A program made the translations under genes and the position numbers. The notes below the pieces were generated by a model. The model was not told the origin of the DNA, made no database searches, and saw only the letters and a program-made list of their open reading frames with translations. A stretch of 64,000 nucleotides of DNA from Actinoplanes philippinensis (GTDB lineage: Bacteria; Actinomycetota; Actinomycetes; Mycobacteriales; Micromonosporaceae), in the NCBI RefSeq assembly GCF_900113015.1, contig NZ_FONV01000002.1, positions 1-64,000 of the forward strand, given 5' to 3'. This document shows positions 34,043 to 42,842 of this stretch, in pieces (position 1 is the stretch's first letter; each line of letters begins with the position of its first letter).

Positions 34043-34807
34043 TCAGACCTCGACAGTCTCGGAATCGGGAATGTGAAAGATCGAGCGCGGCACCCGGCCG
34101 AAGGCCTCCACGCTCTGGCAGTACTTGGAGACCCGCACGATCGACAGGTTCATGCGGGCGGCCAGATCGGTGAGCCAGTACGGCACCCGCTCGTCGGCCT
34201 TGAACTCGACCACCGACAGCCGGGCCGGCACGATCAGCCGGTTCTCCGCCTCGGCGGCGAAGTGGAAGTCCCGGTCCCGGCCACGGACCCGGTGGTCGAG
34301 GGTGACACGCAGCCCCACGTCGGCGTCCCGCCCGACGTAGGCCTCCCGCTGGTAGCCGGTCATCGCGACCGGCCGCAGGTCGAGCACCGAGACCAGTTCC
34401 AGGACCTCCTCCAGGAAGGCGGTCCGTCCCGGTTCGTGATCGACCATCCGGCGGCCGTCACAAAGATCGCGGGCCAGGTGGTACGGCAGAGCCGCCCGCC
34501 GTTTCTGGGTGACCCGGTTGACGCGCTGCTTGATCTCGACGTGCACGGTCGTGTCGTCGGTGACGTCGTTCCGGTCGCCGTAGTGGCGCAGCCGCAGTTT
34601 CCGGCGGAACTTCAGCCCCTCGATCTTCTCCCAGTAGAACCGCAGGTCACGGGTGTCGTAGTAGGTGCTCCACACCCCGTATCCGCCGTCGCCGCCGTGG
34701 CTGTCGGCATCCATCCGGGCGACCAGCTCCCGGCGCAGTTCCGGGACCCGGTCACTGGGCATCAGGTACTTGATCTCGTACCGGTTGAACGAGTGCAGGG
34801 ACGTCAT
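34043..34807 (-). CDS. VTC-domain protein (polyphosphate polymerase-like)
   Basis: 254 residues, the length of a stand-alone VTC tunnel domain. Basic strands R-Y-E-I-K-Y-L, K-F-R-R-K-L-R-L-R-H-Y and V-E-I-K-Q-R-V-N-R-V-T-Q-K-R-R-A supply the Lys/Arg lining, with T-Y-Y-D-T-R-D-L-R-F-Y and V-V-E-F-K carrying the acidic metal ligands, as in yeast Vtc4. It should polymerise ATP gamma-phosphate into polyphosphate in the cytosol or bind polyphosphate. First gene of the operon with DUF4956 and CotH. It is divergent from the NarL-type kinase gene. Confidence 0.9.
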   Translation of the reverse strand: MTSLHSFNRYEIKYLMPSDRVPELRRELVARMDADSHGGDGGYGVWSTYYDTRDLRFYWEKIEGLKFRRKLRLRHYGDRNDVTDDTTVHVEIKQRVNRVTQKRRAALPYHLARDLCDGRRMVDHEPGRTAFLEEVLELVSVLDLRPVAMTGYQREAYVGRDADVGLRVTLDHRVRGRDRDFHFAAEAENRLIVPARLSVVEFKADERVPYWLTDLAARMNLSIVRVSKYCQSVEAFGRVPRSIFHIPDSETVEV

Positions 34808-34909
34808 GCCCCATATCTAGGGACAGCGAGGACAGAGCAACCTCGATGAATCCTGTGAATCCCATGGGAACGTGAGATGAACCCGAGGTGGACGGCGGTG
34901 TGATTACTT

Positions 34910-34939
34910 CAGCGGCGGTACGGCCCGCTACCGCCGCTG
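34910..34939. promoter_or_regulatory. Perfect 11-bp inverted repeat in a divergent promoter region
   Basis: CAGCGGCGGTA (34910-34920) and TACCGCCGCTG (34929-34939), eight-base loop. It lies between two divergent starts, upstream of the TACCGT box (34968-34973) of the kinase gene, so an operator is more likely than a terminator. Confidence 0.4.
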
Positions 34940-34983
34940 GATGACGCCCCGCTCCCGGCCCGGGCACTACCGTTGACCAGGCC

Positions 34984-36123
34984 ATGATCAGCCGACACCC
35001 GCACGCGTCCGACCTCGCGGTGGCCACCGTGCTGACCGCCGGCGCCTTCGTCTTCTACCGGATGGCCGCCGCCCGGGTCCCGACACCGCAGCTCACCACC
35101 GCCGACGTCCTCGGCGCGGTCCTGGCGTTCCTGGCGATCGCCGGCCGGCGCCGGTGGCCGCGGGCGCTGCTGGTGGTGGTCACCGCCGGCCTGATCGGGC
35201 ACTACCACGCCACCCACCACGGGCATCCGCTGCTCCTGCTGGCGAGCGGCTTCGTCGCGTACACCGTGGCGGCCACCACCGACCGCCGTACCACGCTGAT
35301 GCTCGCCGCCGGGTGCGGCGCCGCCGTCTACGGGGGCTACGCCGTCGTCCACGGCAACCCGGTCGCGCTGCAGAGCCTGCCGACGCTCTTCTTCATCGGG
35401 ATGGCCACCGCGTTCGGTGACGCCACCCGCAGCCGCCGCGCCTACCTGGCCGAGGTCGAGGAACGCGCCCGCCGGGCCGAGCAGACCCGCGAGGAGGAGG
35501 CGCAGCGGCGGGTCATCCAGGAACGGCTGCGCATCGCCCGTGAACTGCACGACGTGGTCGCCCATCACATCGCGGTGATCAGTGTGCAGGCCGCCGCCGC
35601 CAGCCACCTGCTGGACCGGCGGCCCGAGCAGGTGCGGCCCGCGCTCGACCTGATCCGGCACGCCGGCGACGACGTGCTCAAGGAGCTGTCGTCGATCGTC
35701 GGGGTGCTGCGGCAGTCCGACGACCCGGTGGTGAACACCGAGCCCGCGCCGGGGCTGTCCCGGCTGCCGGCGCTGCTGGAGACGGTCGCGGCGGCCGGTC
35801 TGCGGGTCACCGTCGACACCACGGGCGCCGAGCGGCAGCTCCCCGCGGTCACCGACCTGGCCGCCTACCGGATCGTGCAGGAGGCGCTGACCAATGCCCA
35901 CAAACACGGCACGGGCTCGGCTCTCCTGTCCCTGGCCTGGTCGGGGCGGGCGCTGACGATCGACGTCCGGAATCCGCCCGGGAGCGAGCGGAGCCCGGGA
36001 TCGGGATACGGCATCGTGGGGATGCGGGAACGCGCCACGGCCGCCGGCGGAACGCTGGAGGTGCGCGAGGAACCCGGCCGGTTCACCGTGCGCGCCACCC
36101 TACCTTATGAGGACAAATCGTGA
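34984..36123 (+). CDS. NarL-type sensor histidine kinase (HisKA_3)
   Basis: 379 residues. Four to six membrane segments (about 10-150) with little extracellular sequence, a coiled linker (E-V-E-E-R-A-R-R-A-E-Q-T-R-E-E), then HisKA_3 with R-I-A-R-E-L-H-D-V-V-A-H-H (phospho-His near 189) and a short HATPase with Q-E-A-L-T-N-A-H-K-H and G-Y-G-I-V-G-M-R-E-R. This is a typical actinobacterial intramembrane sensor. It overlaps the response-regulator start by four bases (GTGA). Likely to control the adjacent RND pump. Confidence 0.92.
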   Translation: MISRHPHASDLAVATVLTAGAFVFYRMAAARVPTPQLTTADVLGAVLAFLAIAGRRRWPRALLVVVTAGLIGHYHATHHGHPLLLLASGFVAYTVAATTDRRTTLMLAAGCGAAVYGGYAVVHGNPVALQSLPTLFFIGMATAFGDATRSRRAYLAEVEERARRAEQTREEEAQRRVIQERLRIARELHDVVAHHIAVISVQAAAASHLLDRRPEQVRPALDLIRHAGDDVLKELSSIVGVLRQSDDPVVNTEPAPGLSRLPALLETVAAAGLRVTVDTTGAERQLPAVTDLAAYRIVQEALTNAHKHGTGSALLSLAWSGRALTIDVRNPPGSERSPGSGYGIVGMRERATAAGGTLEVREEPGRFTVRATLPYEDKS

Positions 36124-36788
36124 TTCGCGTGCTGTTGGCCGACGATCAGGCGCTGATCCGTGCCGGATACCGGATGATCCTCGACTCCGAGCCGGACATC
36201 GAGATCGTCGGTGAGGCGATGGACGGCCGTGAAGCCGTCGAGCTGGCCCGCCGGCAGCGGGCCGACGTGGTGCTCATGGACATCCGGATGCCCGGCATGG
36301 ACGGCATCGAGGCGACCCGCCGCATCGCCGCCGACGACGACCTGGCCGGGGTGCGCATCCTGGTGCTCACCACCTTCGAGAACGACGACAACGTGATGCT
36401 CGCGCTGCGGGCCGGGGCCAGCGGTTTCCTCGGCAAGGGCGTCGGGGCCGACGAGCTGATCCATGCGGTACGGGTGGTGGCCGCCGGCGACGCGCTGCTC
36501 TCCCCCCGCGCCACCCGCGGCCTGATCGACCACCTGCAGAGCCGGCCCGGCCCCGGACCGGCCGTCACCTCGGTGCCGCTCGACGAGCTCACCCAGCGGG
36601 AACGTGAGGTGCTGGTGCTGGTCGCGCACGGCTACACCAACGACGAGATCGGCGAGCGGCTGTTCCTGTCGCCGCTGACCGCGAAGACGCACGTCAACCG
36701 GGCGATGGCCAAGCTCGGCGTCCGCGACCGCGCCCAGCTGGTGGTGGTCGCTTACCAGAGCGGCCTGGTCGACGTGCCCCGGGGCTGA
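36120..36788 (+). CDS. NarL/FixJ-family response regulator
   Basis: 222 residues. Receiver with L-L-A-D-D-Q (acid pocket), phospho-Asp in V-L-M-D-I-R-M-P-G-M-D-G (about residue 54) and L-T-T-F; LuxR-type HTH at 150-210 with L-T-Q-R-E-R-E-V-L-x-L-V-A-x-G and N-D-E-I-G-E-R-L-F-L-S-P-L-T-A-K-T-H-V. It is a DNA-binding output of the overlapping upstream kinase. The RND pump gene begins 100 bases downstream and is the likely target or co-transcribed partner. Confidence 0.94.
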   Translation: MIRVLLADDQALIRAGYRMILDSEPDIEIVGEAMDGREAVELARRQRADVVLMDIRMPGMDGIEATRRIAADDDLAGVRILVLTTFENDDNVMLALRAGASGFLGKGVGADELIHAVRVVAAGDALLSPRATRGLIDHLQSRPGPGPAVTSVPLDELTQREREVLVLVAHGYTNDEIGERLFLSPLTAKTHVNRAMAKLGVRDRAQLVVVAYQSGLVDVPRG

Positions 36789-36840
36789 GAGCAGGCTGAG
36801 AGGCCCCGGCCGGTGACCGCGGCGGCGGTATTGCGGACCT

Positions 36841-36867
36841 CCGGCTTACCGCACTCGTGGTAGCCGG
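36841..36867 (+). promoter_or_regulatory. Hairpin between response regulator and RND pump
   Basis: CCGGCTTACC (36841-36850) pairs with GGTAGCCGG (36859-36867), one bulged T. It ends 21 bases before the RND start and could be a terminator, an attenuator or an operator. Confidence 0.35.
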
Positions 36868-36888
36868 TTCGCCCGCCGCTGGACGACG

Positions 36889-39800
36889 ATGCCGGCGGCC
36901 CGCGGATCCGACACTTTCCGGGTGTCGATATTCGCCCGTCTCAGTCTGGCCAACCGCAAACTGGTGGCCATCGTCGCCGCACTCGTCGTGGCCCTCGGCT
37001 GCTACGCGGCGGCCTCCCTCAAGCAGCAACTGCTGCCCGACCTGTCGTTCCCGGCCGTCAGCGTGGTCGCCACCTACCCCGGCGCCGCCCCGGAAGTCGT
37101 CGAACAGCAGGTCACCGTGCCCCTCGAGGACGCCGTCCAGAACCTGACCGGCGTCGAGAGCATGACCTCCACCTCCCGGCAGGGCACCGCCACCGTTCAG
37201 CTGTCGTTCGGTTTCGACACCGACATCGACGACGCTGCCGCCGCTGTCGAACAGGCCGTCTCGAAGATCGGCGCACGCCTCCCGCAGGACGTCGACCCGC
37301 AGGTCCGTACCGGCAGCACCGGCGACCTGCCGACCATCACGCTGGCCGCCACCGGGACCACCGCCGACGCCCTCACCGGCACTGTCGTCCCGGCGCTGCA
37401 GGCGGTCGACGGCGTCAACGAGGTGACCGTCTCCGGCGCCCGCACGCAGATCCTCACCGTCACCCCGAAGAACCCGGCGACCACACAGGCGATCATCACC
37501 GCGCTGAGCAGCCTCGGCGGCACCTCGTCGGCCGGCTCGATCAGCTCCGGCGGACGCGACCTCAGCCTCGCCGTCGGCGGCCCGGTCACCTCGATCGAGC
37601 AGGTCGAAGAGCTGTGGATCAACACCGGGGCAAAGCCACAGCAACTGCGGAACCTGGCCGAGGTACGGCTGACCGAAGGCGCGGCAACCTCCATCACGCG
37701 TACGAACGGGCAGCCCAGCCTCGGCGTCTCCATCACGATGAACCACGGCGGCAGCTCGTCCTCGATCTCCGAGGACGTCCGTGACCTGCTGCCCGGCCTG
37801 ACCACGGCCCTCGGCTCCGGCGCCGCCCTCACCGTCGTGTCCGACAACGGCCCCGCCGTCAAGGAGTCCGTCGACGGCCTCCTCGAAGAGGGCGCCCTCG
37901 GCCTGCTGATGGCCGTCCTGATCATCGTGCTGTTCCTGCGGTCGGCACGGTCCACGCTGGTCACCGCGGTGTCCATCCCGCTGTCGCTGCTGATCGCGCT
38001 GATCGTGCTGTGGGCGCAGGACTACTCCCTCAACATCCTCACCCTCGGCGGGCTGACCATCGCCGTCGGCCGGGTCGTCGACGACTCCATCGTGGTCCTG
38101 GAGAACATCAAACGGCATCTGGGGTACGGCGAGGACCGCCGCCACGCCATCATCACCGCCGTCCGCGAGGTCGCCTCCGCCGTCACCTCGTCGACCCTCA
38201 CCACGGTCGCCGTGTTCCTGCCGATCGCGTTCGTCTCCGGCATGGTCGGCGAACTCTTCGGCTCCTTCTCGATCACCGTGACCGTGGCCATGCTCGCGTC
38301 GCTGCTCGTGTCGCTCACCGTCGTCCCGGCGCTCGCCTACTGGTTCCTCAAGGCCCCGCGGGACGCCGCCGGCGCCGACCCGGAGTCCTACCGGCGGCGC
38401 GTCGAGGCCGAGGAGCGCCAGGGCCGCCTCCAGCGTGTCTACCTGCCGGTGATCGCCTTCGCGGTGCGCCGCCGCAAGACCGTCCTCGGCATCGCCGCCG
38501 CCCTGCTCGTCGCGACCGCGGCGATGGCCGGCGGACTCAAGACCAGCTTCATCGACCAGTCCGGCGAGGGCACCCTCACCATCAGCCAGACCCTGCCCGC
38601 CGGCACCGGCCTGGCCACCACCGACAAGGCCGCCCAGCAGGTGGAGGCAGCGCTCACCGGGCTCGACGGCGTCGCGTCGTACCAGGTCCGGATCGGCTCC
38701 CCGGGCGGCCTGTTCGGCGGTGGCAGCGGCGGCAACAGCGTCTCCTACACGCTGAACCTGACCGACGGCGCCGACGCCGCGGCCGTCGAGAGCAGCCTCG
38801 AGACGAGACTCGCCGCGATCAAGGACGCCGGGGAGATCAGCGTCGGCGGCGGAGGCGGCGGTTTCGGCGGCAGCGGCATCGAGGTGTCGGTGCACGCCGA
38901 CGACGACGCCACCCTGAAGGCCGCCACCGCACAGGTCACCGAGGCCCTCGCCGGCGTCACCGAGGTCACCGACGTGACCAGCGACCTGTCCGAGAGCGCC
39001 CCGCAGATCAGCATCGTCGCCAAGGGCGAGGCCGCCGCCCGGTACGGTCTCACCGACCAGGCCGTCGTCGGCGCGCTCCGGCAGGCCGTGCAGGGCGCCA
39101 CCGTCACCCGCGTCACGCTCGACGGCGCGCAGCACGACGTCGTCGTCGGCACCGGAGCGGACGCGCCCGCCGACCTCGCCGCCCTCAAGGCCGTCACCGT
39201 CATGACCCAGGCCGGCCCGGTCCGCCTCGACAAGGTCGCCACCGTCACCGAGATCGACGGCCCCGTCCAGCGGACCCGCGTCGACGGCGACCGCACCAAC
39301 ACCGTCACCGCCACCCCCGTCGGCGACGACACCGGGGCCGCCAGTTCGGCGGTACGGGCCGCCCTCGACAAGCTGACCGCGCCGGCCGGCTCCTCGTACG
39401 AGATGGGCGGTGTCGCCTCTCAGCAGTCGGAGGCCTTCACGCAGCTCGGCCTCGCGATCGCGGTGGCCATCGCCCTGGTCTTCCTGATCCTGGTGGCGGT
39501 GTTCCGCAGCATCCGGCAGACGCTGATCCTGCTGGTGTCCGTCCCGTTCGCGTTCGTCGGCGCGGTCGCCCTGCTCCTGGTCACCGGAACGCCCCTGGGC
39601 GTGGCCGCCCTGATCGGCATCCTGATGCTGATCGGCATCGTCGTCACCAACGCGATCGTCCTGATGGACCTGATCAACCAGTACCGCGAACGCGGCATGA
39701 CCGTCACCGAAGCCGTCGTCGAAGGCGGGCTCCGCCGCCTCCGCCCCATCCTGATGACCGCCCTGGCCACGATCTTCGCCCTCCTGCCGATGGCGCTGGG

Positions 39801-40002
39801 CATCACCGGCGCGGGCGGCTTCATCTCCCAGCCGCTGGCCGTGGTGGTGATCGGCGGCCTGGTCAGCTCCACAGCGCTCACCCTGGTGCTGATCCCGGTC
39901 CTCTACACGATGATCGAGTCCCGCCGGGAGGCCCGCCGCCTCCGCCGCCTCCCGGTCGAGGCCCCGGCCCCCGCCACGCCGGAGCCCCTCCCGGTCGGCT
40001 GA
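36889..40002 (+). CDS. RND-superfamily efflux pump (HAE1/AcrB-like)
   Basis: 1037 residues, the usual RND length, with one membrane segment, a large periplasm-type loop (about 45-340), six segments, a second loop (about 560-860) and five more. Visible family features: L-P-D-L-S-F-P-A-V near the start, the TM4 acidic pattern in V-G-R-V-V-D-D-S-I-V-V-L-E-N, and I-G-I-V-V-T-N-A-I-V-L-M-D-L-I-N in the second half. A Gly-rich stretch (about 650-660) is an oddity. Gram-positive members act without an outer-membrane channel. ATG 36889 has a GGA seven bases upstream; GTG 36922 better fits usual N-termini. Likely under the adjacent two-component pair. Confidence 0.92.
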   Translation: MPAARGSDTFRVSIFARLSLANRKLVAIVAALVVALGCYAAASLKQQLLPDLSFPAVSVVATYPGAAPEVVEQQVTVPLEDAVQNLTGVESMTSTSRQGTATVQLSFGFDTDIDDAAAAVEQAVSKIGARLPQDVDPQVRTGSTGDLPTITLAATGTTADALTGTVVPALQAVDGVNEVTVSGARTQILTVTPKNPATTQAIITALSSLGGTSSAGSISSGGRDLSLAVGGPVTSIEQVEELWINTGAKPQQLRNLAEVRLTEGAATSITRTNGQPSLGVSITMNHGGSSSSISEDVRDLLPGLTTALGSGAALTVVSDNGPAVKESVDGLLEEGALGLLMAVLIIVLFLRSARSTLVTAVSIPLSLLIALIVLWAQDYSLNILTLGGLTIAVGRVVDDSIVVLENIKRHLGYGEDRRHAIITAVREVASAVTSSTLTTVAVFLPIAFVSGMVGELFGSFSITVTVAMLASLLVSLTVVPALAYWFLKAPRDAAGADPESYRRRVEAEERQGRLQRVYLPVIAFAVRRRKTVLGIAAALLVATAAMAGGLKTSFIDQSGEGTLTISQTLPAGTGLATTDKAAQQVEAALTGLDGVASYQVRIGSPGGLFGGGSGGNSVSYTLNLTDGADAAAVESSLETRLAAIKDAGEISVGGGGGGFGGSGIEVSVHADDDATLKAATAQVTEALAGVTEVTDVTSDLSESAPQISIVAKGEAAARYGLTDQAVVGALRQAVQGATVTRVTLDGAQHDVVVGTGADAPADLAALKAVTVMTQAGPVRLDKVATVTEIDGPVQRTRVDGDRTNTVTATPVGDDTGAASSAVRAALDKLTAPAGSSYEMGGVASQQSEAFTQLGLAIAVAIALVFLILVAVFRSIRQTLILLVSVPFAFVGAVALLLVTGTPLGVAALIGILMLIGIVVTNAIVLMDLINQYRERGMTVTEAVVEGGLRRLRPILMTALATIFALLPMALGITGAGGFISQPLAVVVIGGLVSSTALTLVLIPVLYTMIESRREARRLRRLPVEAPAPATPEPLPVG

Positions 40003-40007
40003 CCACC

Positions 40008-40048
40008 CCGTGCGGCCGGCGTCTCCGCGGGAGGCGCCGGCCGCACGG
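40008..40048. terminator. Strong terminator after the RND gene
   Basis: CCGTGCGGCCGGCG (40008-40021) and CGCCGGCCGCACGG (40035-40048): 14 perfect pairs with a 13-base loop, five bases after the stop; it can also serve the convergent GNAT gene. Confidence 0.88.
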
Positions 40049-40099
40049 CTCCGTGAGCTGTCCCGCACCGCCCTCGGGCCACCTCGCGGCCGGTCGGGG

Positions 40100-40654
40100 T
40101 CACTGCTGCATGACCCAGGTCTGCTGGGGGTGGGTGAACTCGCCCACCACTGTCCAGCCGGCCCGGCGGTACAGGTCCACGTTCGCCGGTTTGCTCGTCT
40201 CCAGCACCGCGGGCAGGCCGTCCTCGGCGGCTCGGCGCAGGCCGGCGGCCATCACCGCCCGGCCCCAGCGGCGGCCCGCGACGGACGGGTGGGTGCCCAG
40301 GACGCCCAGGTACCAGAACGGCTCCCGGGGCAGGGCGCTGTGCAGCGCGTCCTCGTAGGACCTCACCCGGGCCAGGGCGTCCGCGGGGACGTCGAGCTCG
40401 CCGGCCGGCTCGTCGCCGCCGGTGGGTGGCTCCCAGATCGCGGCGGAGAGGCCGCCGATGGTCCAGATGGAGCCCTTGCCGACCCGCTTGTCGAAGAGCC
40501 GCCCGAAGAAGGCCGCCGCCTGACGTGGGTACTCGGTGTCGTCCGGGAACAGGAACCGCAGCACCGGGTCGGCGGGGAAGGCCGCGACCAGCGAGTCGAC
40601 GATGCGTTCGCGATCGGCCGGGGTCGCCACGGTGATCTCAGGAGTTCCGGTCAC
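40100..40654 (-). CDS. GNAT-family N-acetyltransferase
   Basis: 184 residues from the GTG at 40654. Typical GNAT order: helix 1-2 with R-E-R-I-V-D-S-L-V-A-A-F, the beta-4 strand W-Y-L-G-V-L-G-T-H-P, the acetyl-CoA loop R-R-W-G-R-A-V-M (a variant of R-x-x-G-x-G/A), and the final E-T-S-K-P-A-N-V-D-L-Y-R-R-A-G-W. It resembles uncharacterised soluble acetyltransferases; the acceptor is unknown. The frame continues far upstream, but that part has non-coding character. It is convergent with the RND gene. Confidence 0.85.
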   Translation of the reverse strand: MTGTPEITVATPADRERIVDSLVAAFPADPVLRFLFPDDTEYPRQAAAFFGRLFDKRVGKGSIWTIGGLSAAIWEPPTGGDEPAGELDVPADALARVRSYEDALHSALPREPFWYLGVLGTHPSVAGRRWGRAVMAAGLRRAAEDGLPAVLETSKPANVDLYRRAGWTVVGEFTHPQQTWVMQQ

Positions 40655-40833
40655 GTTCCCGACCCTAAGGCACCCGGCGCGACGAGCGCGGCCCCGCGGG
40701 GTGAGCGGGCAACCGGCCCGGCGGGCGCGCTGGGCGCGGGAGTGGGCAGGTGGTCGCGTGGTGGGCACGGGCGGGGTGGTTCGTGGGGCGGCCGACGGCG
40801 TACCGCCGCGGGGCCGGAAAGGGGAACGGACCG

Positions 40834-41715
40834 TCAGTGGACCGCCTCGCGGGAGGCCGGGATGTCCGGGGTCGACGGGGCGGAAGCGCCGGTCAGGAGC
40901 TGGGCCTCGAGGGCGTCGAGGGCCTCCCGCAGGCGGGCTATCTGGACGTGCGGGGTGTTGTCGATCGGGATGGGCGGGCCGCTCTTCTTGCCGGCCGTCG
41001 CCGCGCGCTCGGCCTCGTGGGCCTCCTGGAGAGCGGTCAGGACCAGGCCGACCAGCAGGTTGGTGAGCAGGTAGCAGGCGGCGACCATGTAGGAGACGTA
41101 GTACGGGACGGCCCAGGCGGAGATCTCCCGGCCGGCCGACAGGATGTTGGTGATGTCGTCCAGGGAGAGCAGCAGGAACAGGCTGAGCATGGCCTGGCCG
41201 ACGGTGCCGTAGCGCTCGGGCTCGGCCGCGCCGAAGAGCATCCAGCCGACCATCGCGTAGCCGTAGATCACCAGGGCGGTGATCAGCAGGAAGCTGCCGA
41301 GGCCGGGGAGGCTGCGGCGGATCCCGACGAGGATCACGCGGAGGCTGGGGAACAGGCGGAAGGCGCGGACGATCCGGGCCAGGCGCAGCAGCCGCAGCAG
41401 GGTCACGTTCTCGCGGACGCCGGGGAGCAGCGGGGCGGCCAGGATGGCGATGTCGAAGAGGTTCCAGCCGTCGCGGAGGAAGCGGGACGGGCGGTCGAGC
41501 GAGGCTCCGAGGCGCAGCAGCAGCTCGAGGACGAAACCGGCGACGCAGAGGTGCTCTATCACCCGGAGATACGGTCCCGCGGCGGCCTCGATCCCGGAGT
41601 AGGTCTCCAGGCCGAGGCACGCCGCGTTGACCGCGATGACCGCGAAGCCGGCGGCACTGAACCAGGGCGCGCCGACCACGGTCAGGCAACGTGCGGTGAG
41701 ATCCCGGATGAGCAC
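40834..41715 (-). CDS. Single-domain voltage-gated cation channel (ion transporter family)
   Basis: 293 residues with six membrane segments, the size of a bacterial NaV-type subunit that tetramerises. S4 has Arg at every third position (R-L-L-R-L-A-R-I-V-R-A-F-R, about residues 107-119). The pore loop is S-L-D-D-I-T-N in the position of the T-L-E-S-W filter of NaChBac, keeping an acidic residue but lacking the Trp. S6 is followed by a cytoplasmic helix (L-T-A-L-Q-E-A-H-E-A) and a C-terminal coiled coil (about 255-280). Na+ or Ca2+ selectivity cannot be assigned. The gene is monocistronic. Confidence 0.9.
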   Translation of the reverse strand: MLIRDLTARCLTVVGAPWFSAAGFAVIAVNAACLGLETYSGIEAAAGPYLRVIEHLCVAGFVLELLLRLGASLDRPSRFLRDGWNLFDIAILAAPLLPGVRENVTLLRLLRLARIVRAFRLFPSLRVILVGIRRSLPGLGSFLLITALVIYGYAMVGWMLFGAAEPERYGTVGQAMLSLFLLLSLDDITNILSAGREISAWAVPYYVSYMVAACYLLTNLLVGLVLTALQEAHEAERAATAGKKSGPPIPIDNTPHVQIARLREALDALEAQLLTGASAPSTPDIPASREAVH

Positions 41716-41750
41716 CGCCGCATCCTATGCGGTGCTTCCTGGCGGAAATG

Positions 41751-42701
41751 TCACTTGGTGGGCAGGGTGTGACCGTTCGCGTCGAGCCAGGTGTCGAAGG
41801 TCTGCAGCTCCGGGTTGAGCCGGCGGACCTCGGTGAGGTCGCGGACTCCGGTGAAGTAGTCCTCGAACTCGGTGTAGTACTGGAGCATGTTGCCCGCCTC
41901 GTCGGCGCCCGGGAAACCGAGATCACGGTAGGCGTCGTGGGTCAACGGGCGGTAAACGACACGCTCACCTGTGGCACGGGAGAGTCCGGCCGCGATCTGC
42001 TCGCCGGTCAGATGCTCGCCGGCGATGTGCACGAACCGGCCCGCATACTCGGCCGGGCCGGCCTTGAACAGGGCGTACGCCGTCTTGCCGATGTCCTCGA
42101 CGGCGATCCCGGCGAGCTTGCTCGCGCCCATCGGCAGGCTCAGGGTGAGCACCCCGTCGGCGTCGCGGGTGGCGCCCCAGCCGTTGGCGAGGTTCTCCCA
42201 GTAGAACGTGGTGCGTAGGAAGGTGGTCGGCACCCCGGCCTCGGTGAACAGGCGGTCCGCCTCGGCCTTGGCGTCGAAGTGCGGAACCTTGTACTTCTCC
42301 TGGAGGGTCGGCATCCGGTCGTCGTCGACCGGGATGTGGTCGCGGGTGTCCTCCAGAGTGGACCAGACCACGTGCTGCAGGCCGGCGCGCTTGGCGGCGC
42401 TCGCCAGGTTGGCGGCCTCCTCCAGCTCGCGGTCGGCCGACATGTGGGCCCAGAAGTTCGTCACCAGGAAGGCGCCGTACGCCCCGGTGAACGCCTCGAC
42501 CAGGCTCTCCTCGTCGTAGTTGTCGGCCTGCACCACCTCGGCGCCGAGCTTGACCAGCTCCTGCGCCCGGGGCGAGGTGGTATCGCGGGTCAGGGCCCGG
42601 ACCGCGTAGTCGCCGGACGGGTCGGCCAGGATCGCCTGCACCAGTCCGCCGCCCTGGGCACCGGTGGCGCCGACAACCGCGATGATCTTCTGCTGGCTCA
42701 T
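41751..42701 (-). CDS. NmrA/HSCARG-like NAD(P)-binding protein
   Basis: 316 residues from the ATG at 42701, chosen for GGAGAGA nine bases upstream. The Rossmann start V-V-G-A-T-G-A-Q-G-G (about residues 9-18) binds NAD(P); T-N-F-W, H-V-V-W-S-T-L-E and F-L-R-T-T-F-Y-W-E-N match NmrA-type redox sensors. These SDR-like proteins usually lack the catalytic Tyr-x3-Lys and bind cofactor to sense redox state, or act as quinone reductases. An 18-bp imperfect palindrome lies in the upstream region. Confidence 0.88.
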   Translation of the reverse strand: MSQQKIIAVVGATGAQGGGLVQAILADPSGDYAVRALTRDTTSPRAQELVKLGAEVVQADNYDEESLVEAFTGAYGAFLVTNFWAHMSADRELEEAANLASAAKRAGLQHVVWSTLEDTRDHIPVDDDRMPTLQEKYKVPHFDAKAEADRLFTEAGVPTTFLRTTFYWENLANGWGATRDADGVLTLSLPMGASKLAGIAVEDIGKTAYALFKAGPAEYAGRFVHIAGEHLTGEQIAAGLSRATGERVVYRPLTHDAYRDLGFPGADEAGNMLQYYTEFEDYFTGVRDLTEVRRLNPELQTFDTWLDANGHTLPTK

Positions 42702-42770
42702 TCTGATCACTCTCTCCGTTCTGGTGAGTGGCCCTTCCGGCCTCTCGCGACCGGCTCAACCTCGCCAAGA

Positions 42771-42788
42771 CATCGATAATTCCCGATG
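42771..42788. promoter_or_regulatory. Candidate operator upstream of the NmrA-like gene
   Basis: CATCG (42771-42775) and CGATG (42784-42788) flank ATAATTCC; 14 of 18 positions are palindromic. It sits 70 bases before the NmrA-like start in the AT-richest part of the divergent gap. Confidence 0.35.
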
Positions 42789-42842
42789 CAATGAGACGGC
42801 GGTCACCCCTCAGCGGTCGCGTTCGGTTGCCGATCGGTTTCG

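Noticed and set aside
36694..40068. A 1124-codon minus-strand open frame over the RND gene
   Set aside because: Antisense shadow of the RND transporter, whose domain order is intact; composition is Asp/Gly/Gln-rich and repetitive.
40655..41926. Upstream extension of the GNAT reading frame (608 codons in total)
   Set aside because: It overlaps the ion-channel gene in another frame; the acetyltransferase domain begins near 40654 and the extension is Arg/Pro-rich.
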